A stretch of DNA of 64,000 nucleotides from Emiliania huxleyi CCMP1516 (GCF_000372725.1 NW_005202428.1:2215854-2279853), one strand, 5' to 3'. Counted from the stretch's first letter, positions 21,101-32,871 are shown. A program made the numbers and translations. Notes: a model not told the origin generated them from the letters alone.

Positions 21101-22175
21101 CCTCCGACTCCGCCGCCGCCGCCTGCCCCACCACCAGCCCCACCACCAGCCCCACCACCAGCCCCGCCCCCGCCGCCGCCGCCGCCACCGCCGCCACCGC
21201 CGCCGCCGTCTCCACCGCCGCTGCCGCCGCCGGGCCCGCCACTGCCAGCGTCCTCGCCGCCGTCGCTGCCGCTCCCGCCGCCGCCGGCCGCCGCCACGGA
21301 GTACGTGAGGAAGCGGGAGTGGTGGGCCTGCAGCCGCCGCCACCGCCGAGAGGGTGCCGAGAGGGTGCGAGAGGTGGCCGAGAGGTGGCCGCGAGGTGGC
21401 CGAGAGGTGGCCGAGAGGTGGCCGAGAGGTGGAGTGGCGGGCCTTGCGCTGCAGCACCATCCGCTGCGGCTCCGGCTCGTCCGCAGAGGAGGCGGCCTCG
21501 TCCCCGGCCGGCCGCAGCGGCGGGTCGAGCTCGAGGCCCTCGAGGACGAGGCAGTCTCCGACGCGGTGCACGGCCAGCGAGACGGCCGCCTAGGCCGGCT
21601 CGAGGAGGGCTCGAGACGGGTTCCGGGAGGGCGACATGGTGCGCCGGCCGAGCCGCCTCGGTGTGCAGCAGCTTGAAGAAGGCCTTCATGTTGTCCGCCG
21701 GCGCGATGACGTCCACCCCGTCCGCGTACTCCACCAGCGACGACGAGCGCAGCTCGCGCGGCACCGGAGGCGGCCTGATGCGGTGTGCGGCGGCGCGGCG
21801 CGACTCCGCCTTCCGCCGCCGGACGTCGCGCTCGGCGTGGCTAGCGCGGCGCTCCTCGACACGCAAGACGCCGTCTCCGTTGAGCGCGCTCCCCGCGCTG
21901 AGCTTGGGCAGCCCAAGCAGCTCGACCGCCGCCGCCGCGGAGAGCGCCGACGCCGCCGATGCGTCGACCGCCGGGTCGGCGGCGGGAGGCGGCGGCGGGA
22001 GACGCCGCAGCACTGGCCTGGCCGCGCCGTCGGCCAGCAGCAGCGGCGGCGCCGGTGGCGCCACCTCCCGTCCAGCCGGAGACGCAGGCAGCAGCAGCCG
22101 CGCCCGCGGTCGCGCGTCGCGCCGGAGCTCGAGGGTGCGCAGGCTCCGCTCGACGGCGTCCTCCTCAGGATGCAT
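17030..22175 (-). CDS. EDRF1: EDRF1-like protein (erythroid differentiation-related factor 1 family)
   Basis: One large multi-exon gene read from 22175 (MHPEEDAVERSLRTLELRR) down to the stop at 17030. Family blocks appear in the right order: DGVDVIAPADNMKAFFKLLH near 21700; PRGFRRVVRWQLGGLSVPRG near 21030; LDYWLDAVMSSSSEVGICLH and NGGVVQGYRAVPTD near 20650; VLRFLQQHCTREAATYWLVR near 20430; then TPR-like helices (AYEQLGELYAVSDRYTKACR, HYHQGVELFRSTSDPRSAAI near 18480) and a C-terminus ending LAEEEARANSSST. EDRF1 proteins are conserved TPR scaffolds of poorly known function, in animals linked to globin gene regulation. Introns proven by frame: 18663-18594 (GC-AG, 70 nt, contains GACACGTCC) and 17681-17525 (GA-AG). 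The exon at 18140-18035 codes for a Gly run of about 35 residues. An intron near 21430-21330 contains CACCTCTCGGC tandem copies. Confidence 0.8.
21340..21435. repeat. Decamer minisatellite inside an EDRF1 intron
   Basis: On the plus strand the unit is GAGAGGTGGCC, repeated about seven times with small changes. It lies between recognisable EDRF1 coding blocks and is therefore intronic. Confidence 0.65.
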
Positions 22176-22633
22176 ACACACACGTATGTCAGTAAGGCGG
22201 CGCGCGAGCGGATTTTTCTTTTTAAAGTTTTCAACAAACGAAGTCGCATGTAGTCCCCACAAACGCTGTCCCTGCATTCTTTATTTTTTCTCTTTCAGCC
22301 GGCTCGGGTTCGAGTTCTGAGGCTGTGAGGCTGTCCATGCTCGGTGGATCTGTCTTGTCCACCGACATGACATGACAGAGTGTCCCTTGTAATGCGAGAG
22401 AGTGCTTTTAGGTTGGGTAGGAAGGTGAAAAGAGCGCGTTGTGTTGTGTCTCTGTCTGCAGTGTGCGCTGTCATTCTCTCTTTCCGGAGAGGCCATTTGA
22501 CTTGAGCCGCCTGCAACCTGCAACCGGCAGGTAGGGCCGCCCCCTCGCCCCGTCGCCCCGTCGCCCCCTCTCCACCGCCTTCGTCCGTCCTTGCCCGCCC
22601 TCACAACTGCACGCCTTCCCCTCCGCCGCAGCA
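22176..22633. promoter_or_regulatory. Shared spacer between divergent EDRF1 and coiled-coil genes
   Basis: About 460 bp separate the two start codons. The EDRF1 side (22205-22290) is rich in A/T (TTTTTCTTTTTAAAGTTTTC), in contrast to the GC-rich coding DNA. The side towards 22634 is C-rich. A bidirectional promoter is the simplest reading; no TATA box stands out. Confidence 0.5.
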
Positions 22634-24759
22634 ATGGACTCTTTTTGGATGGACGCTTCGAGTCCCCCGAAGCCGTCGCAGGAGGCGGAGCTGCCGCCGC
22701 CGCCGACGCCGGAGCAGATTGAGGCGGACCGCGCCGCAAAGGCCGAGGCCGCCCGCCGCGAGAGCATATCCGGCGCCTCAAAGTGCGAGGCGGTCGTCAA
22801 ACAGACCGCCGACGCGGCGCGGCAGAAAGCCGAGGCCGCTGCCGCCGAGGCGGCCCAGCAGCGGGCCGCCGAGGCCGCCGAGGAGGCGGCGAAGGAGGCC
22901 GCGGCCGCCTCCGCGGCCGCGGATGCGGAGGCGGAGCGGGCGGCGAAGGCGCAGCAGGCGATCGACGAGGCAACGCGCAAGGCGGAGATGATTCGGGCCG
23001 AGGCAGAGCGCGCCAAAGCGGAGCGCGAGGCGCAGGCGAGACAGCAGGCGGAGCGTGAGGCGGCCGATCGCGCCGCGGCGGCGGAGGCGGCTCGGCTGGC
23101 CGCCGCGGAGGCTGCGAGGCTCCAGGCGGAGCGGGAGGCTGCCATCGCCGCAGCACAGAAGGCGGAGGAGGAGGCGGCGGCGCGGGCGGCGGCGGAGAAG
23201 GCGGCGGCGGAGAAGGCGGGGCCGAAGAGAGGGGGCGGCGGCGGCTCGAGGTCGTCCGAGATGACCCCCCGCGTTGCCTCCGGAAGTAGGCGGCCGCTGA
23301 GGAGGAGCAGCGGCGGATCGCCGAGGAGGAGGCCGCCGCCGCCGCCGCGCAGGCGGAGGCCGAGGCGCAGGCGGCGCTGGCGCAGGTCAAGTCGGAGGCG
23401 GCGCAGGCGGAGGCGGGCTTGGCGGCGGAGGCCGAGGCCGAGGCGGCGGCGTCGCGCGGCGCGGCGGAGAAGCTGAGCAAGGCCGCGGCCAAGGGGTCCG
23501 ACGCCAAGAGCAAGGCGCTCGAGCCTGGATGCAGACTCCGGACCCCGTGTACTGCACGCCGCTGCATTCGCTGTACTCGTAGCCCCCGACTTCACGCGGT
23601 GCTCACACGGCGCGAGACCCTGCTCCCGCCCCGACTCGTCGTGTGCTCGACGCGCAGGCGCTCGAGTCCGCCCGGAAGGAGGAGAAGAAGGCGGCCGACA
23701 AGGCGGCCAAGCTGCGCGCGGAGCTCCTCACCGCGGAGGAGGCGCTCGCGGCGGCGACCGCGGTGGCTGAACCCCCCAGCCCCCTCCCGCCCCACCCCTC
23801 GCCGCCGCGCGCACACACCCCTTCCCGGCCCTTCTTCCGCCGCCCGCCCGCCGCGACCACGCGCCGCGCTGTCCTCTCCCGACCTCCCCACGCCCCCCCC
23901 GCCGCAGGACACCGCCACCGCCGAGGTGGAGGCGCGCGTCGCCGGGGACGAGGCGACGGCGCAGGCGGCGGCGCTGCAGGCGCCGCCAGTCGTAGAGAGC
24001 TCACGCCAGGCCCTCTGCGCTGCAGCTGGCACTCCTGCAGCTGGCACTCGGAGCCCACTCGCGAGTCCACGCCGCTCCGCCCTCGCCCGTCGCCGCAGTC
24101 GCCCGTCGCTTGTTCGCGCGTGCAGTGCGCGACACTCTCACACGCGGTCTGACTTCGCGCCCTCACACTGCAGGCTCGCGACGCTAAGCTGCAGACGGCG
24201 GCGGCGCTCGCTGCGGACAAGGCGGCCGCCGCCGCTGCGGCAGAGGCCGAGGCGACGGAGAAGCGGCTTGTCGCCTTCCCCGAGGAGGCGCGGACTCCGC
24301 CACACCTCCCCACAACCGCCCCATGTCTGTGCCCCCCTTGCCGAGGGGGGGGAGGAGCCCAGTCTCTGCCCCCCCTCCAGACCCCTCCCCCTCTCTCTTT
24401 CCCCCCCGGGGCAGGCGAAGAAGAAGAGCCCCGCCAAGGGGAAGAGCCCGCCCGCCGGCAAGAAGGTGCGAGAGATGCGGCTGAGATCCGCTGTGTGGGG
24501 AGAGAGGGGGGGGGGGTGTTGCCTCACCTCGACCGTCTCCCTCCCAAAGGGCAAGAAGGGCAAGACGCCAGTGGCGGGCAAGAAGGGGCGCGCTTCGACG
24601 GAGCCGGAGCCGGAGCCAGACGAGCCGGCGGCGCCCGAGCCGGCGGCGGAGGAGGCGCCCGTCTCGAAGGAGAAGCCGAAGCGCGGCCGCCCCAGCGCCG
24701 AGAAGGAGGAGAAGCCGGAGGCGAAGCGCGGCCGCCGCGCCACACGCGGCGGCGCCTGA
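22634..24759 (+). CDS. Ala/Glu/Lys-rich coiled-coil protein with AT-hook-like C-terminus
   Basis: ATG 22634 (MDSFWMDASSPPKPSQ) begins a 200-residue uninterrupted helix of Ala, Glu, Arg and Lys (QQRAAEAAEEAAKEAAAASA; AEAERAAKAQQAIDEATRKA), a long coiled coil of TolA-like composition. Further exons continue it: EKLSKAAAKGSDAKSKALE near 23468-23523; ALESARKEEKKAADKAAKLR near 23650-23765; DTATAEVEARVAGDEATAQA near 23907-23980; TAAALAADKAAAAAAAEAE near 24193-24260. The last exons are basic: KKKSPAKGKSPPAGKK, then KGKKGKTPVAGKKGRAS, and KRGRPSAEKEEKPEAKRGRR, which holds KRGRP, an AT-hook core. A nuclear DNA-binding role is inferred. No orthologue recognised. Confidence 0.6.
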
Positions 24760-26150
24760 CGGCTCTGCGGCACCCAAGCGCAGCCCCACGGCCGTCGGCT
24801 CTGCGGCCGGGGCCTCCGGCGGCTCCTCGCCTGAGCGCCTACGTCGCTTGGAGGGGAGGGGAGGAGTCCGCTGCTGCACGCACAGTGCGGGGAGGGTCGA
24901 GACATGCCAGTCGAATCATGCCCCGCGCTCGATCTACGAGCGCGCGGGCTGCGTCGAGAGGCTGCGCCATAGACAGCATGCGGGAGACTGAGGGGACTCT
25001 GCATGAGAGGAGGGGACGCCCTCGAAGTACTTGTGTCATCGTCGAGCGAGTCAGTAAGTGGGAGTGGGTGTCCGGCCGCTGTACTGTTCTTCACTGCATG
25101 GGTGTCCGTCCGTTGCAGCGCCACATGAGACGTCCGAGTCGAGTGTGTGGCTGTGGGTCTGTGGACTGTGCAGACTCAGGGAACACAATACACAAAACCG
25201 TGTGTGCCACACCTTCACCGTATGTGCGGTGCCTTCGCGGGCGTTCGGGGGAGGTAAATTGGCTTTTTTTGTTCGGTTTGTTTGTTCGGGTTACTTCAGC
25301 TCCGTGTAACTTGGGAGCGGTGTGCGGTGAGCGCGGTGTGTGTGCGCGCGTGTGTGCTGTGTGGAGAGTGTGGCGAGTGTGGTCCTCGGACCTCGCTTGA
25401 CGCTTCACGCTTGCTCGCTCGTCCCGCTCCACTCTCCAGTCTGTCCAGACAGACTCCACACACCACGCTCCACGCACCACGGGATCGGGGGACGGGACGG
25501 GGGGGGGGGGGCTGGCGCGGTCTTCGGAGGCCGGAGCGCGGGGTGTCGCGAGAGCGTGTCACCCGGTGACCAGCCGGTGACGGGGACTCGGCGAGGACTG
25601 ACGTGTGTGTGCTGCGTGTGTGACTGACGAGTGACAGTGACCCACGTCACCAGGCCGGCGCTGATACACCATACTATGACCATCTGTGTTGGAACACTCC
25701 GTCGCCGACCTGGCACCTGTACAAGACACCTGTCTCCTGTGTTGTCGACCCTCGAAAAGTAAGAAAGAATTTTACAACCAAACTCCCTCGGCCTCGCACG
25801 CTGAGCCCTGTGGCTGTCAGGCTGTCAGGTGCTGTCAGGTGATCTGTCGGGCTGTCGGGCAGCTGTCAGGCACTGTCAGGTGCCTCTGTCAGACCACAGC
25901 TGTCGGGTGCTGTCAGTGCTGTCGGGTGCTGTCGGGCATTGTCAGGCGCTGTCCGGGGTTTGCTGTCAGGCATTGTCAGGCGCTGCCCCGTCATCCTCTG
26001 CCTCGTCGCTCTCCTCGGCCTTTCTGTCAACCATAACCTACTTCCGCTTTTCTCTTGGTTTAAATTCTTTCGGTCGGCGGGCTAGTTCCTCCTTTACGGC
26101 CCAGGGGGCTCACGCGGCGCCTCGCCTTGTGGGTTTATCCTCTTGAGTCC
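24760..26150. repeat. Spacer with GCTGTCAGG repeat array
   Basis: No gene seen. Bases 25810-25990 contain about fifteen degenerate copies of GCTGTC(A/G)GG with variable spacing of 8-20 bases. Bases 25325-25380 are rich in GTGTGTGCG words, and 25496-25511 is a run of G. The last 120 bp before the next start codon are AT-richer (TTTTCTCTTGGTTTAAATTC) and probably include its promoter. Confidence 0.6.
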
Positions 26151-27224
26151 ATGGCGAGTCAGCGACTCGCACCTCGACGTACCAGGCGGAGCAGTACCTC
26201 AGGTGCTGACGAATGGCTGTTACCCACGCCCGATGGTTTGCTCAGAGGGGCTAGCGTCGGCTTGAGGAGCACCGGGCGGCTGCGTGGGCGATGGGTCCCT
26301 GGCCCGCCTCCGGACGGCTGGAGGTGGGAGCCGGCGAGAGCTCAGGCGGACGTGGCTGGCCGCTGGCTCCTCTTCATCGGGGACTCGAGAGGCCGCATCG
26401 CCTATGCTGCCGCGGTGGCCCGCGACGCCGGCGAAACACCGCCAGGCTGGCCTGTGCATCGGGTGGCGGCCGGCGACGAGTGCGAGCCGCATGGGTGGGA
26501 CGCGGATGGCAACGAGAGGTGGGGCTACTACAGCGCGGGCTGCATGTCGCGCTGGAAGGGCGGCTGTCTCGACGACCACCGCGGGAGGAACGTCCGCAAG
26601 GTGTGCGCTCTCGACTACGTGTCCAAGACGCGGTACACCTTTGTGTGGCACTCGCTGAACACGAAGCTGCACATGCGCTCGATGCTGAGCCGGGTGCACA
26701 AGCTCGTCTCCGAGGCTTCCGCGCCACCGGACGCCGTCTTCCTCTCGACCGGCCTCTGGGACATGCAGATGGCCTCTGCACACCTCGTGTGCCCGCGGAT
26801 GCACCTCGTCCTGCAAGCCCTGCGCGCCGAGCTACCGCGCACGCAGATCGCGCTCCTCGGCTTCGCGCCGTGTCCGGAGTGCCCGCTGGATCACGACCGC
26901 TCCTGCTACCACTGGGGCAGGCGCCGCTCCAAGCTCACCGATCTGATGGCCGGCGGGGAGGCGTGCGGCCTGAACGCCACCCGCGCCGCCGACGCGTCCT
27001 ACCTCGATGTGGGCAAGATCACGGGCTCGCTCCCAAACATGCGCTCGAGCCCGTGCGGCACGGTGCACTTGTTCGGCGCCGGGTCCGAAGGCGTCATCTC
27101 GCAGTGGTACGCCTCGCTGGCCGGACTGCCGCAGGCGACAACGCAGCCAGTCCGGCTGCCGAACGCCACTGAGCTGCGGCAGTTCTGGTCGCCAGGCACG
27201 TACAGGATGCAGGCGGCGCCATGA
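26151..27224 (+). CDS. SGNH/PC-esterase-like protein
   Basis: A single-exon frame of 357 residues from ATG 26151 (MASQRLAPRRTRRSS). The block GRWLLFIGDSRGRIAYAAAV holds the GDS nucleophile motif of SGNH/GDSL hydrolases, preceded by a hydrophobic strand. Later blocks are FVWHSLNTKLHMRSML, DAVFLSTGLWDMQMASAH (conserved D/W turn) and CGTVHLFGAGSEGVISQWYA near the C-terminus, where the catalytic His would be expected. The general layout is that of PC-esterase or TBL-type proteins, which add or remove acetyl groups on polysaccharides. Cysteines are paired (CMSRWKGGC, CPECPLDHDRSC), suggesting a lumenal or secreted protein, although no clear N-terminal signal is seen. The start could be at an upstream exon. 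Confidence 0.65.
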   Translation: MASQRLAPRRTRRSSTSGADEWLLPTPDGLLRGASVGLRSTGRLRGRWVPGPPPDGWRWEPARAQADVAGRWLLFIGDSRGRIAYAAAVARDAGETPPGWPVHRVAAGDECEPHGWDADGNERWGYYSAGCMSRWKGGCLDDHRGRNVRKVCALDYVSKTRYTFVWHSLNTKLHMRSMLSRVHKLVSEASAPPDAVFLSTGLWDMQMASAHLVCPRMHLVLQALRAELPRTQIALLGFAPCPECPLDHDRSCYHWGRRRSKLTDLMAGGEACGLNATRAADASYLDVGKITGSLPNMRSSPCGTVHLFGAGSEGVISQWYASLAGLPQATTQPVRLPNATELRQFWSPGTYRMQAAP

Positions 27225-28017
27225 CGCGGGCTCCAGGGGTAGTAGCTTCCCGGGTATATAGGAGCGTCGTAGCGTGTTGCGTGTCCGTATAATTTGGCGC
27301 GCCCCTGTTCCCGGGGTTTGTTTGTTCGGGGTTCGCGAAATTTTGCATCGGTTCATGCAGGCTCGGACGTCGGAGGCATGGCGCATGCACTACGCTCCCA
27401 GGCACGGTGAGTGACGTGAAACGCTGGTTCCGCACTCTTTTTACTCTTCACCAACCCGTTCTTTTTTTCGTAAAAAGAAAGAAAGAAAGAAAACAGACAA
27501 ACCCAGACGAGGGATGGGGGAGGAGGACAGGGTCCCCACCTGCACGAGCAGGATTTTGGAAGGACGATCAGGGGGACAGGTGGGGCTCTCCTGCTCCTGA
27601 CAAGGGACACGACAGGCTCGCAGCGCGGTGCACGGCGGGCTCCCAACTCTTTTTTTCGTGTCGTGCGAGGGAGGAATAGCAAATTCTTTTTTTCGTGTTC
27701 CCCCCAACCAAGAACGCCGCCATTCGCTTCGCATTGGGCTCCCGTGATGCTGCTCGTCCAGCCTGCCGTATCTGGCTTCTGGCCTCCATTCGGGCAATAT
27801 CGCTGGGCCGATGAGACGGTGCGCGTCTCGCATCAAGCCAAGCGGGCGTCTATCGAGAGGTGCCGCCTCGGCGCCCTCGACCGCCACGTCCGTTTGCATT
27901 TTTGGACGTCGCCACCTCTGAACAATTCCACCGCCCCTCCCGCTCAGGCGCAAGCGGCGGCAGCTCCTCGAAGTGGAGGGAAGCGGGCCGAGCGAATACA
28001 CCGTCGGCGGCGTCGAC
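27225..28017. repeat. Spacer containing a copy of the dispersed CAGACAA repeat
   Basis: Bases about 27471-27660 begin with (GAAA)n then ACAGACAAACCCAGACGAGG and continue with CAGGGTCCCCACCTGC, AGCAGGATTTTGGAAGGACG, then GACAAGGGACACGACAGGC. The same blocks in the same order occur at 36885-37375 and 62010-62490. TTTTTTTCGTGT occurs twice (27650 and 27687). Bases 27700-28017 have no recognisable exon but may contain the promoter of the symporter gene. Confidence 0.65.
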
Positions 28018-31000
28018 ATGGACTACTCCTCGCTCGACTGCCCGGCCGAGTGGCTCGACCTGCTCGACTCGGACCCTGATATGGGGGCCTGCCTTCCGTG
28101 GCAGGAGCTCCTCAACCCAACGGTCGGCGCCGACTTCAAGACCCCTTTGGGGGTCGGGATGCGATGGGCGGGGGAGCCGTATAAGTGTGTCTCCTCGCCT
28201 CTCTGCCACCGAGCCCGCTGCTGCCCACCCTGCCCTCCCTCGCCGGCCCTCCCTCACCGAGCCCGCTGCTGCCCACCCACCCTTGCCTCCAGGTACGCCG
28301 CGCCGGACCCATTCGGCGCCGACCCCATCTGCACCACCGGGACCATCGAGGACTGCAAGTACAGTACGCCGGAGACCCGCGATCTGCCAGGCGCCCCCCC
28401 CTCCCCTTCCTCCTCCCCTCCGCTCCCCCTGGCTGAAACTACCTCTTGCCGTTGTGCCCTGCAGACTTTCTGACGACCACCAAGGACCTGCCGGATCCAA
28501 ACACGAAAGGGTGGGGCGCAGCCAACGACCCAGCCACCCGCTCCTACCCGACCCTGACGGGCGGCGAGTGCACAAAGGACGACTCCGCAACGCAGTGGCT
28601 GGACTGCGGCGCCGCCTAGAGCCCGCGCCTCTTGAGTGCCCCGTATTGCGGCTGAATGCGGTTGGACGATGCATCTCTAGGCATCCCGTGCCCCGCGCCC
28701 TTTGAGATGACGACAAAGGACCTCCAAATCTCCTTCGGCGCGGCCCGTCGCGTGCTCGCCAACCTTCCGGCACGCACCCCTTTAGTGACCTCATCGGTGC
28801 ACCTCCAGGCACGCCCGTGATCATCTTTGTCGCGCTATGCACGGTCCTCGGCCTGGTCGCCCTCAAAAAGGTGGGCGGCAAGGCGGAGAACTACTTTGTC
28901 GCGGGCCGCTCCCTCTCGCTGCCCGTGCTCGCCGCCACCCTAGCGGGGCAGGTGCCTCGCGCCCTCCATATGGCATCCGAGGCCCCGCACGCACGCCGAC
29001 CTGACGCCAACTCGCAGACACCCCTCCTTCCCTCATTCGCGCTCTTTACGTACCTTTGCGCGCTGCCCTCTTGCGCAGGGTATCGACGGCTCTGGAACGA
29101 TGGGGAGCGCACTCGGACCTCGCGCGCCTGACACTTCTGAGACGCGTCCGCGACATGTCCGCGACACGTCCGACTAGGAACGTCGACCTCGCGTACAACT
29201 ACCACTTCTGGGACGGCTTCGCCCTCCCCTTCGGCATCGGCTGGTCGCTGGTCCTCGTCGGCATCTTCTTCGCCAAGCCGCTCAACGACATGAAGCTCCT
29301 CACGCTGCCGGACGTGTTTGGGCGCCGCTTCGGGCCCGCCTCCGAGGTTGCCTTTGGCGTCTTCGCCATCGTCAGCTTCATCTGCCTCTTCGGCTCCAAC
29401 CTCGTCGGGTTTGGCAAGGCGACGAGCTCGGGATCAGCCGAGAGCAGCCGAGAGCAGCCGAGAGCAGCCGAGAGCAGCCGAGAGCAGCCGGGGCAGCCGG
29501 GAGAGCAGCACGTGGAGATCGACCGAGATCGACCGAGATCAGGTGATCGCGTACGTCTTTGGCCTCGGCTCACCGTACGCGGGCATCTGCATCGCCGGCT
29601 GCACCGTCTGGGTTTACACGGTCGCGGGCGGCATGCTCTCGGTGGCTTACACCGACATCGTGCAGGGCTGCTTCGGTTATCTCGGCCTCCTCGTTGGCAC
29701 CGCCTACGTCTACCACAACTTCCCTCGCGCGCCCGGTCGCCACCACCTTGCCCGTCGGGTGGCAACCGAGGTCCTCGTCACCCGAGAGCGCCGAGATGTG
29801 CCGTGCAGGTGTCTCTCCCGGCTACCCGCTCGGCGACAAGAACGCCATCCCCGAGGGCATGAGTGACCCGGATTCGTACGACCCCATCCCGAACGCAATC
29901 TTCTTCAACTGGGTGACCATCATCGTCCTCGCCCTCGGCAACGTCGCCGCCATCGACTTCCAGGCGCGCGTTCTCGCGGCCAAGGACGGCACGACGGCAA
30001 TAGATGCCGAATGCGACGCACCATCGTCTCAGTCGTAGCTTATATGCTCCGTGCATCTTCTCGAGCAAGCACTCGGCATGCATGTCGACACGGTCCTCGA
30101 GGAGGCACTGCTTCTCCGGAGTCCACCACAGGCACGACGGCGCGACGCGGCTGCTTCATCGCCGCCGCCCTCGTCTTCCTCATCGGCGGCTTCACTTCCG
30201 CCAACGGCGGCGCCATCCGCGCGCTCTACGGCCCGTCGTCGCCTCACGCCGAGTTTGTGGCCGACAGCTGCTCGCGGTACATCACGGTGGTGGGCTGCTT
30301 TGGCTCGGACTCGTGCAACGCCGTGCCCTTGTCGGGCGTGCCCACTTGCGGCGAGTGGAAGCCGGACCCGTTCGCGCCGCTCAAGATGATCACCTGCACC
30401 AAGGTCCGCGCGGCTTGCCCTCCTAGCTGCCGTCTGCCCGTCTGTGCGCGCAAGAGCGTGCGCGTCCCCCTCGCACGGCAGGACACATGCAACTACTTTT
30501 TGGACTTCGACGGCAGCGGCGGCTTCGGCGCGGGCTCCGAGACGAACCATCCCATGAACGGGTGGAAGCTTCCGGCAGTCGACGCTGGTGTATTCAGCCC
30601 CGTCCGTGAGTGGTCCACAACATTCTTCCAGGTTCCTCGGCGGGTGGATGCTCATCGCGATCGTCGCTGCGTGCATGTCCACCGGCGACGGCTCGATCCT
30701 CGCAATGGGAACATGCTTCAGTCACAACATCCTTCGCCGCTTCGCGCCCTTCGAGCAGTCCAAGCTGTTGCGCATCACTCGTGCGCACCCCCCTCTCCGC
30801 TCCCACTGCCATGGACATCACTGCACGCGCAGCACGCCCCCTCCGGACTCCCGCCGCCTCGCGCCGCGCGACCTCCCGCCCTCTCTGGCTCTCCGCGCCG
30901 CCACCAGCACCGACGCCCTGTGCATGGCCTCCGTGCCTCCGGTGCAGGCATCTCGACGGTCTTCTGGACTGCCCTCTCCATCGGCATGCCTGCGAGAGCA

Positions 31001-31822
31001 GGCCCGACTAGACATGTCCTCTCTCATCCACATGTCATGAACGTGTCTCTAGGCATCGCCTGCGCCGTCCCCGACCAGACCGGCTACCTCCTCATCGTTG
31101 CCTTCGACATCATGCTCGCGGGCTCGGTGATCCCGCTCTTCGCGGCCGTCTACTGGCCGTCGTGCAAGCCCATCGCCGCCTTCGCCTCAATCATGGTGAG
31201 CTTAGCGCCCGCGCCTCGTTACTCCCCCCCCCCACACACACACACACAACCCACACACTGGAGCTGGTGCCTGTCTCAGCTCGACCGACGACCTCGACGG
31301 CCGATCGTCTCATCGCCCGCCACTCATCCAGCACCCTTCTCGCAAATAGGCGGGCTCCTTCTCGAGGCTCATCCTCGAGTTTGCGCTGCCCAAGGACCGG
31401 CTTCTCCTCCTCCTGGGCGACTACGCTCAGACGTACGGCGCCGGCATCTACGACCCAAATATGCTCAATATTTTCCTCGGGATAGCCGACGGCAACATCG
31501 ACGACGTCTGCCCGCAGAGCAAGCTCGCTGACTACTCTGGGGTCGACTCGCTGGTCGCTCCCGCCGTCTGCGGCGTCACTCTCATCCTCTTCCAGCTCCT
31601 GCCGTGCGTGCCCACCGAGTCGAAGAGCTGGTGGTTCACGAAGGCGAGCGGAGCGACACACAGAGTAGCCGGTAGACGCGCCACGCAGCACACGCGCACA
31701 CAACAGACAGGCTGCACACCCATCCTCGCCCCATTCAGGTGGAGCCTGTCGAATTTGTCGAAGGGGGAGGCAAGACCACGGAGGCCGAGGCCGGCCGCGG
31801 CATCGAGACCGAAGCCGCCTGA
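28018..31822 (+). CDS. Sodium:solute symporter (SSS family), multi-exon
   Basis: A solute:sodium symporter spread over about ten exons. The first exons (MDYSSLDCPAEWLDLLDSDP; FLTTTKDLPDPNTKGWGAAN) form an N-terminal extracellular part. The SSS core follows: VIIFVALCTVLGLVALKKVG, ENYFVAGRSLSLPVLAATLA, GIDGSGTMG|NVDLAYNYHF, WDGFALPFGIGWSLVLVGIF, AYVFGLGSPYAGICIAGCTV, YTVAGGMLSVAYTDIVQGCF, NAIFFNWVTIIVLALGNVAA, GGWMLIAIVAACMSTGDGSI, LIVAFDIMLAGSVIPLFAAV and VCGVTLILFQLLPCVPTE. It ends with an acidic tail (VEFVEGGGKTTEAEAGRG) at 31820-31822. Introns checked by frame: 28952-29078 (GT-AG), 29105-29177 (GA-AG, 73 nt, with GACACGTCC) and 29419-29542 (GC-AG, with tandem GCCGAGAGCA). The solute is unknown; the relatives I recall are urea or small-polyol carriers of algae. 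Confidence 0.8.
29430..29542. repeat. Tandem GCCGAGAGCA array inside a symporter intron
   Basis: Five near-perfect copies of AGCCGAGAGC are followed by GATCGACCGAGATCGACCGA. It lies wholly between exon blocks FGKV and IAYVFG and ends at the acceptor ATCAG|GTG. Confidence 0.7.
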
Positions 31823-32356
31823 TGATGAGACCGCGAGACGCGAGACTACTGCCCTTGGGCTGTTGTTCGGCCCACCCGCCAGCGTGGCAGCCGCGCGAGG
31901 CCACCTGGGGGCACATCCATGTTGCATAAAGAGACGGGCGGGCGGGCGTTCCGCTGGAGCTGGCTGCTTGCTCGCGCTCCGCTCTCTCCGCTCTCCTCCC
32001 CTCCCTCCCTCCCCCCCGGTTCGCTCGCGCCTCTCGATCTCAAAGTGCTTGTACTTTTTTGTACACTTATCGACTTACGTAAATGGCATTATGCATGAAT
32101 GGTCTGTCTCTCTCTCACTCTCTCTCACTCATTTCATTCAAATGTTAATGTCACACAACATGTACATGTCATTCATGTTCATGTCATGTTGTGCATGTGC
32201 ATGCACATCACATGTCACATTCGGTCGATCGATTTCCGATCGACACGAGCTCGTAGCCCTCACTTACATAACGGCATTCAGCGTGGCTGTGCTCATTAGA
32301 ACTCAAGAAAAACCAGTGTCTCTCTCATGTCACACAACTTAAAAGAAACGAGAAAG

Positions 32357-32450
32357 GTAACTTGCGGTTGTGAACAGGGTCGTTTGGTTATATCCGCATG
32401 TTACAATCGCGAGGACGCAATACATGGCACACATTGCGGAATTCGCACTC
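32357..32450. repeat. 94-bp direct repeat, copy A
   Basis: Identical base for base to 32872-32965, from GTAACTTGCGGTTGTGAACA to the end GGAATTCGCACTC. Perfect identity over 94 bases implies a recent or actively maintained duplication. Confidence 0.9.
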
Positions 32451-32871
32451 TACCCCTCTCCGTGAAACTAAGAAGGGGATATGGGAGGAGGGTGGGATCA
32501 GAGAATCGAGGCCACTGGCCTCTGCTCCCGCCTGGGATCGCCCATTGCGACCCAGAGCTAAGAGAGACATCGCGAAAACCGCGCAATAAGTTGCTGCCGA
32601 TAAGTTCGCCCAACGGCGGCGCGGCGTGCAATAATTGCAAATAGGAAACCGCGCCAGACCGGCGGCGCCGAAGTGGAACGGCGCCTCGCACGGCGGACAC
32701 CAGCAATATTAATAACTGACTTGAGCCGCCATGGTAGGACGCCGCCCTGAATGATGACGGCAAAGCAACCCGAATAATAATAGCCATTGCTCCCTCAGTG
32801 TAAACGACTGTGAATACCGAACTCCCCCATTCACACCTAGTCACCGTGGCCCAACTGGGGTCAAGCCTGCA

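Noticed and set aside
28770..28808. A 39-nt GC-AG intron in the symporter gene with the duplication GCACGC
   Set aside because: Its length does not give the frame shift required between the flanking exons, so the true junction must lie elsewhere in 28740-28810.
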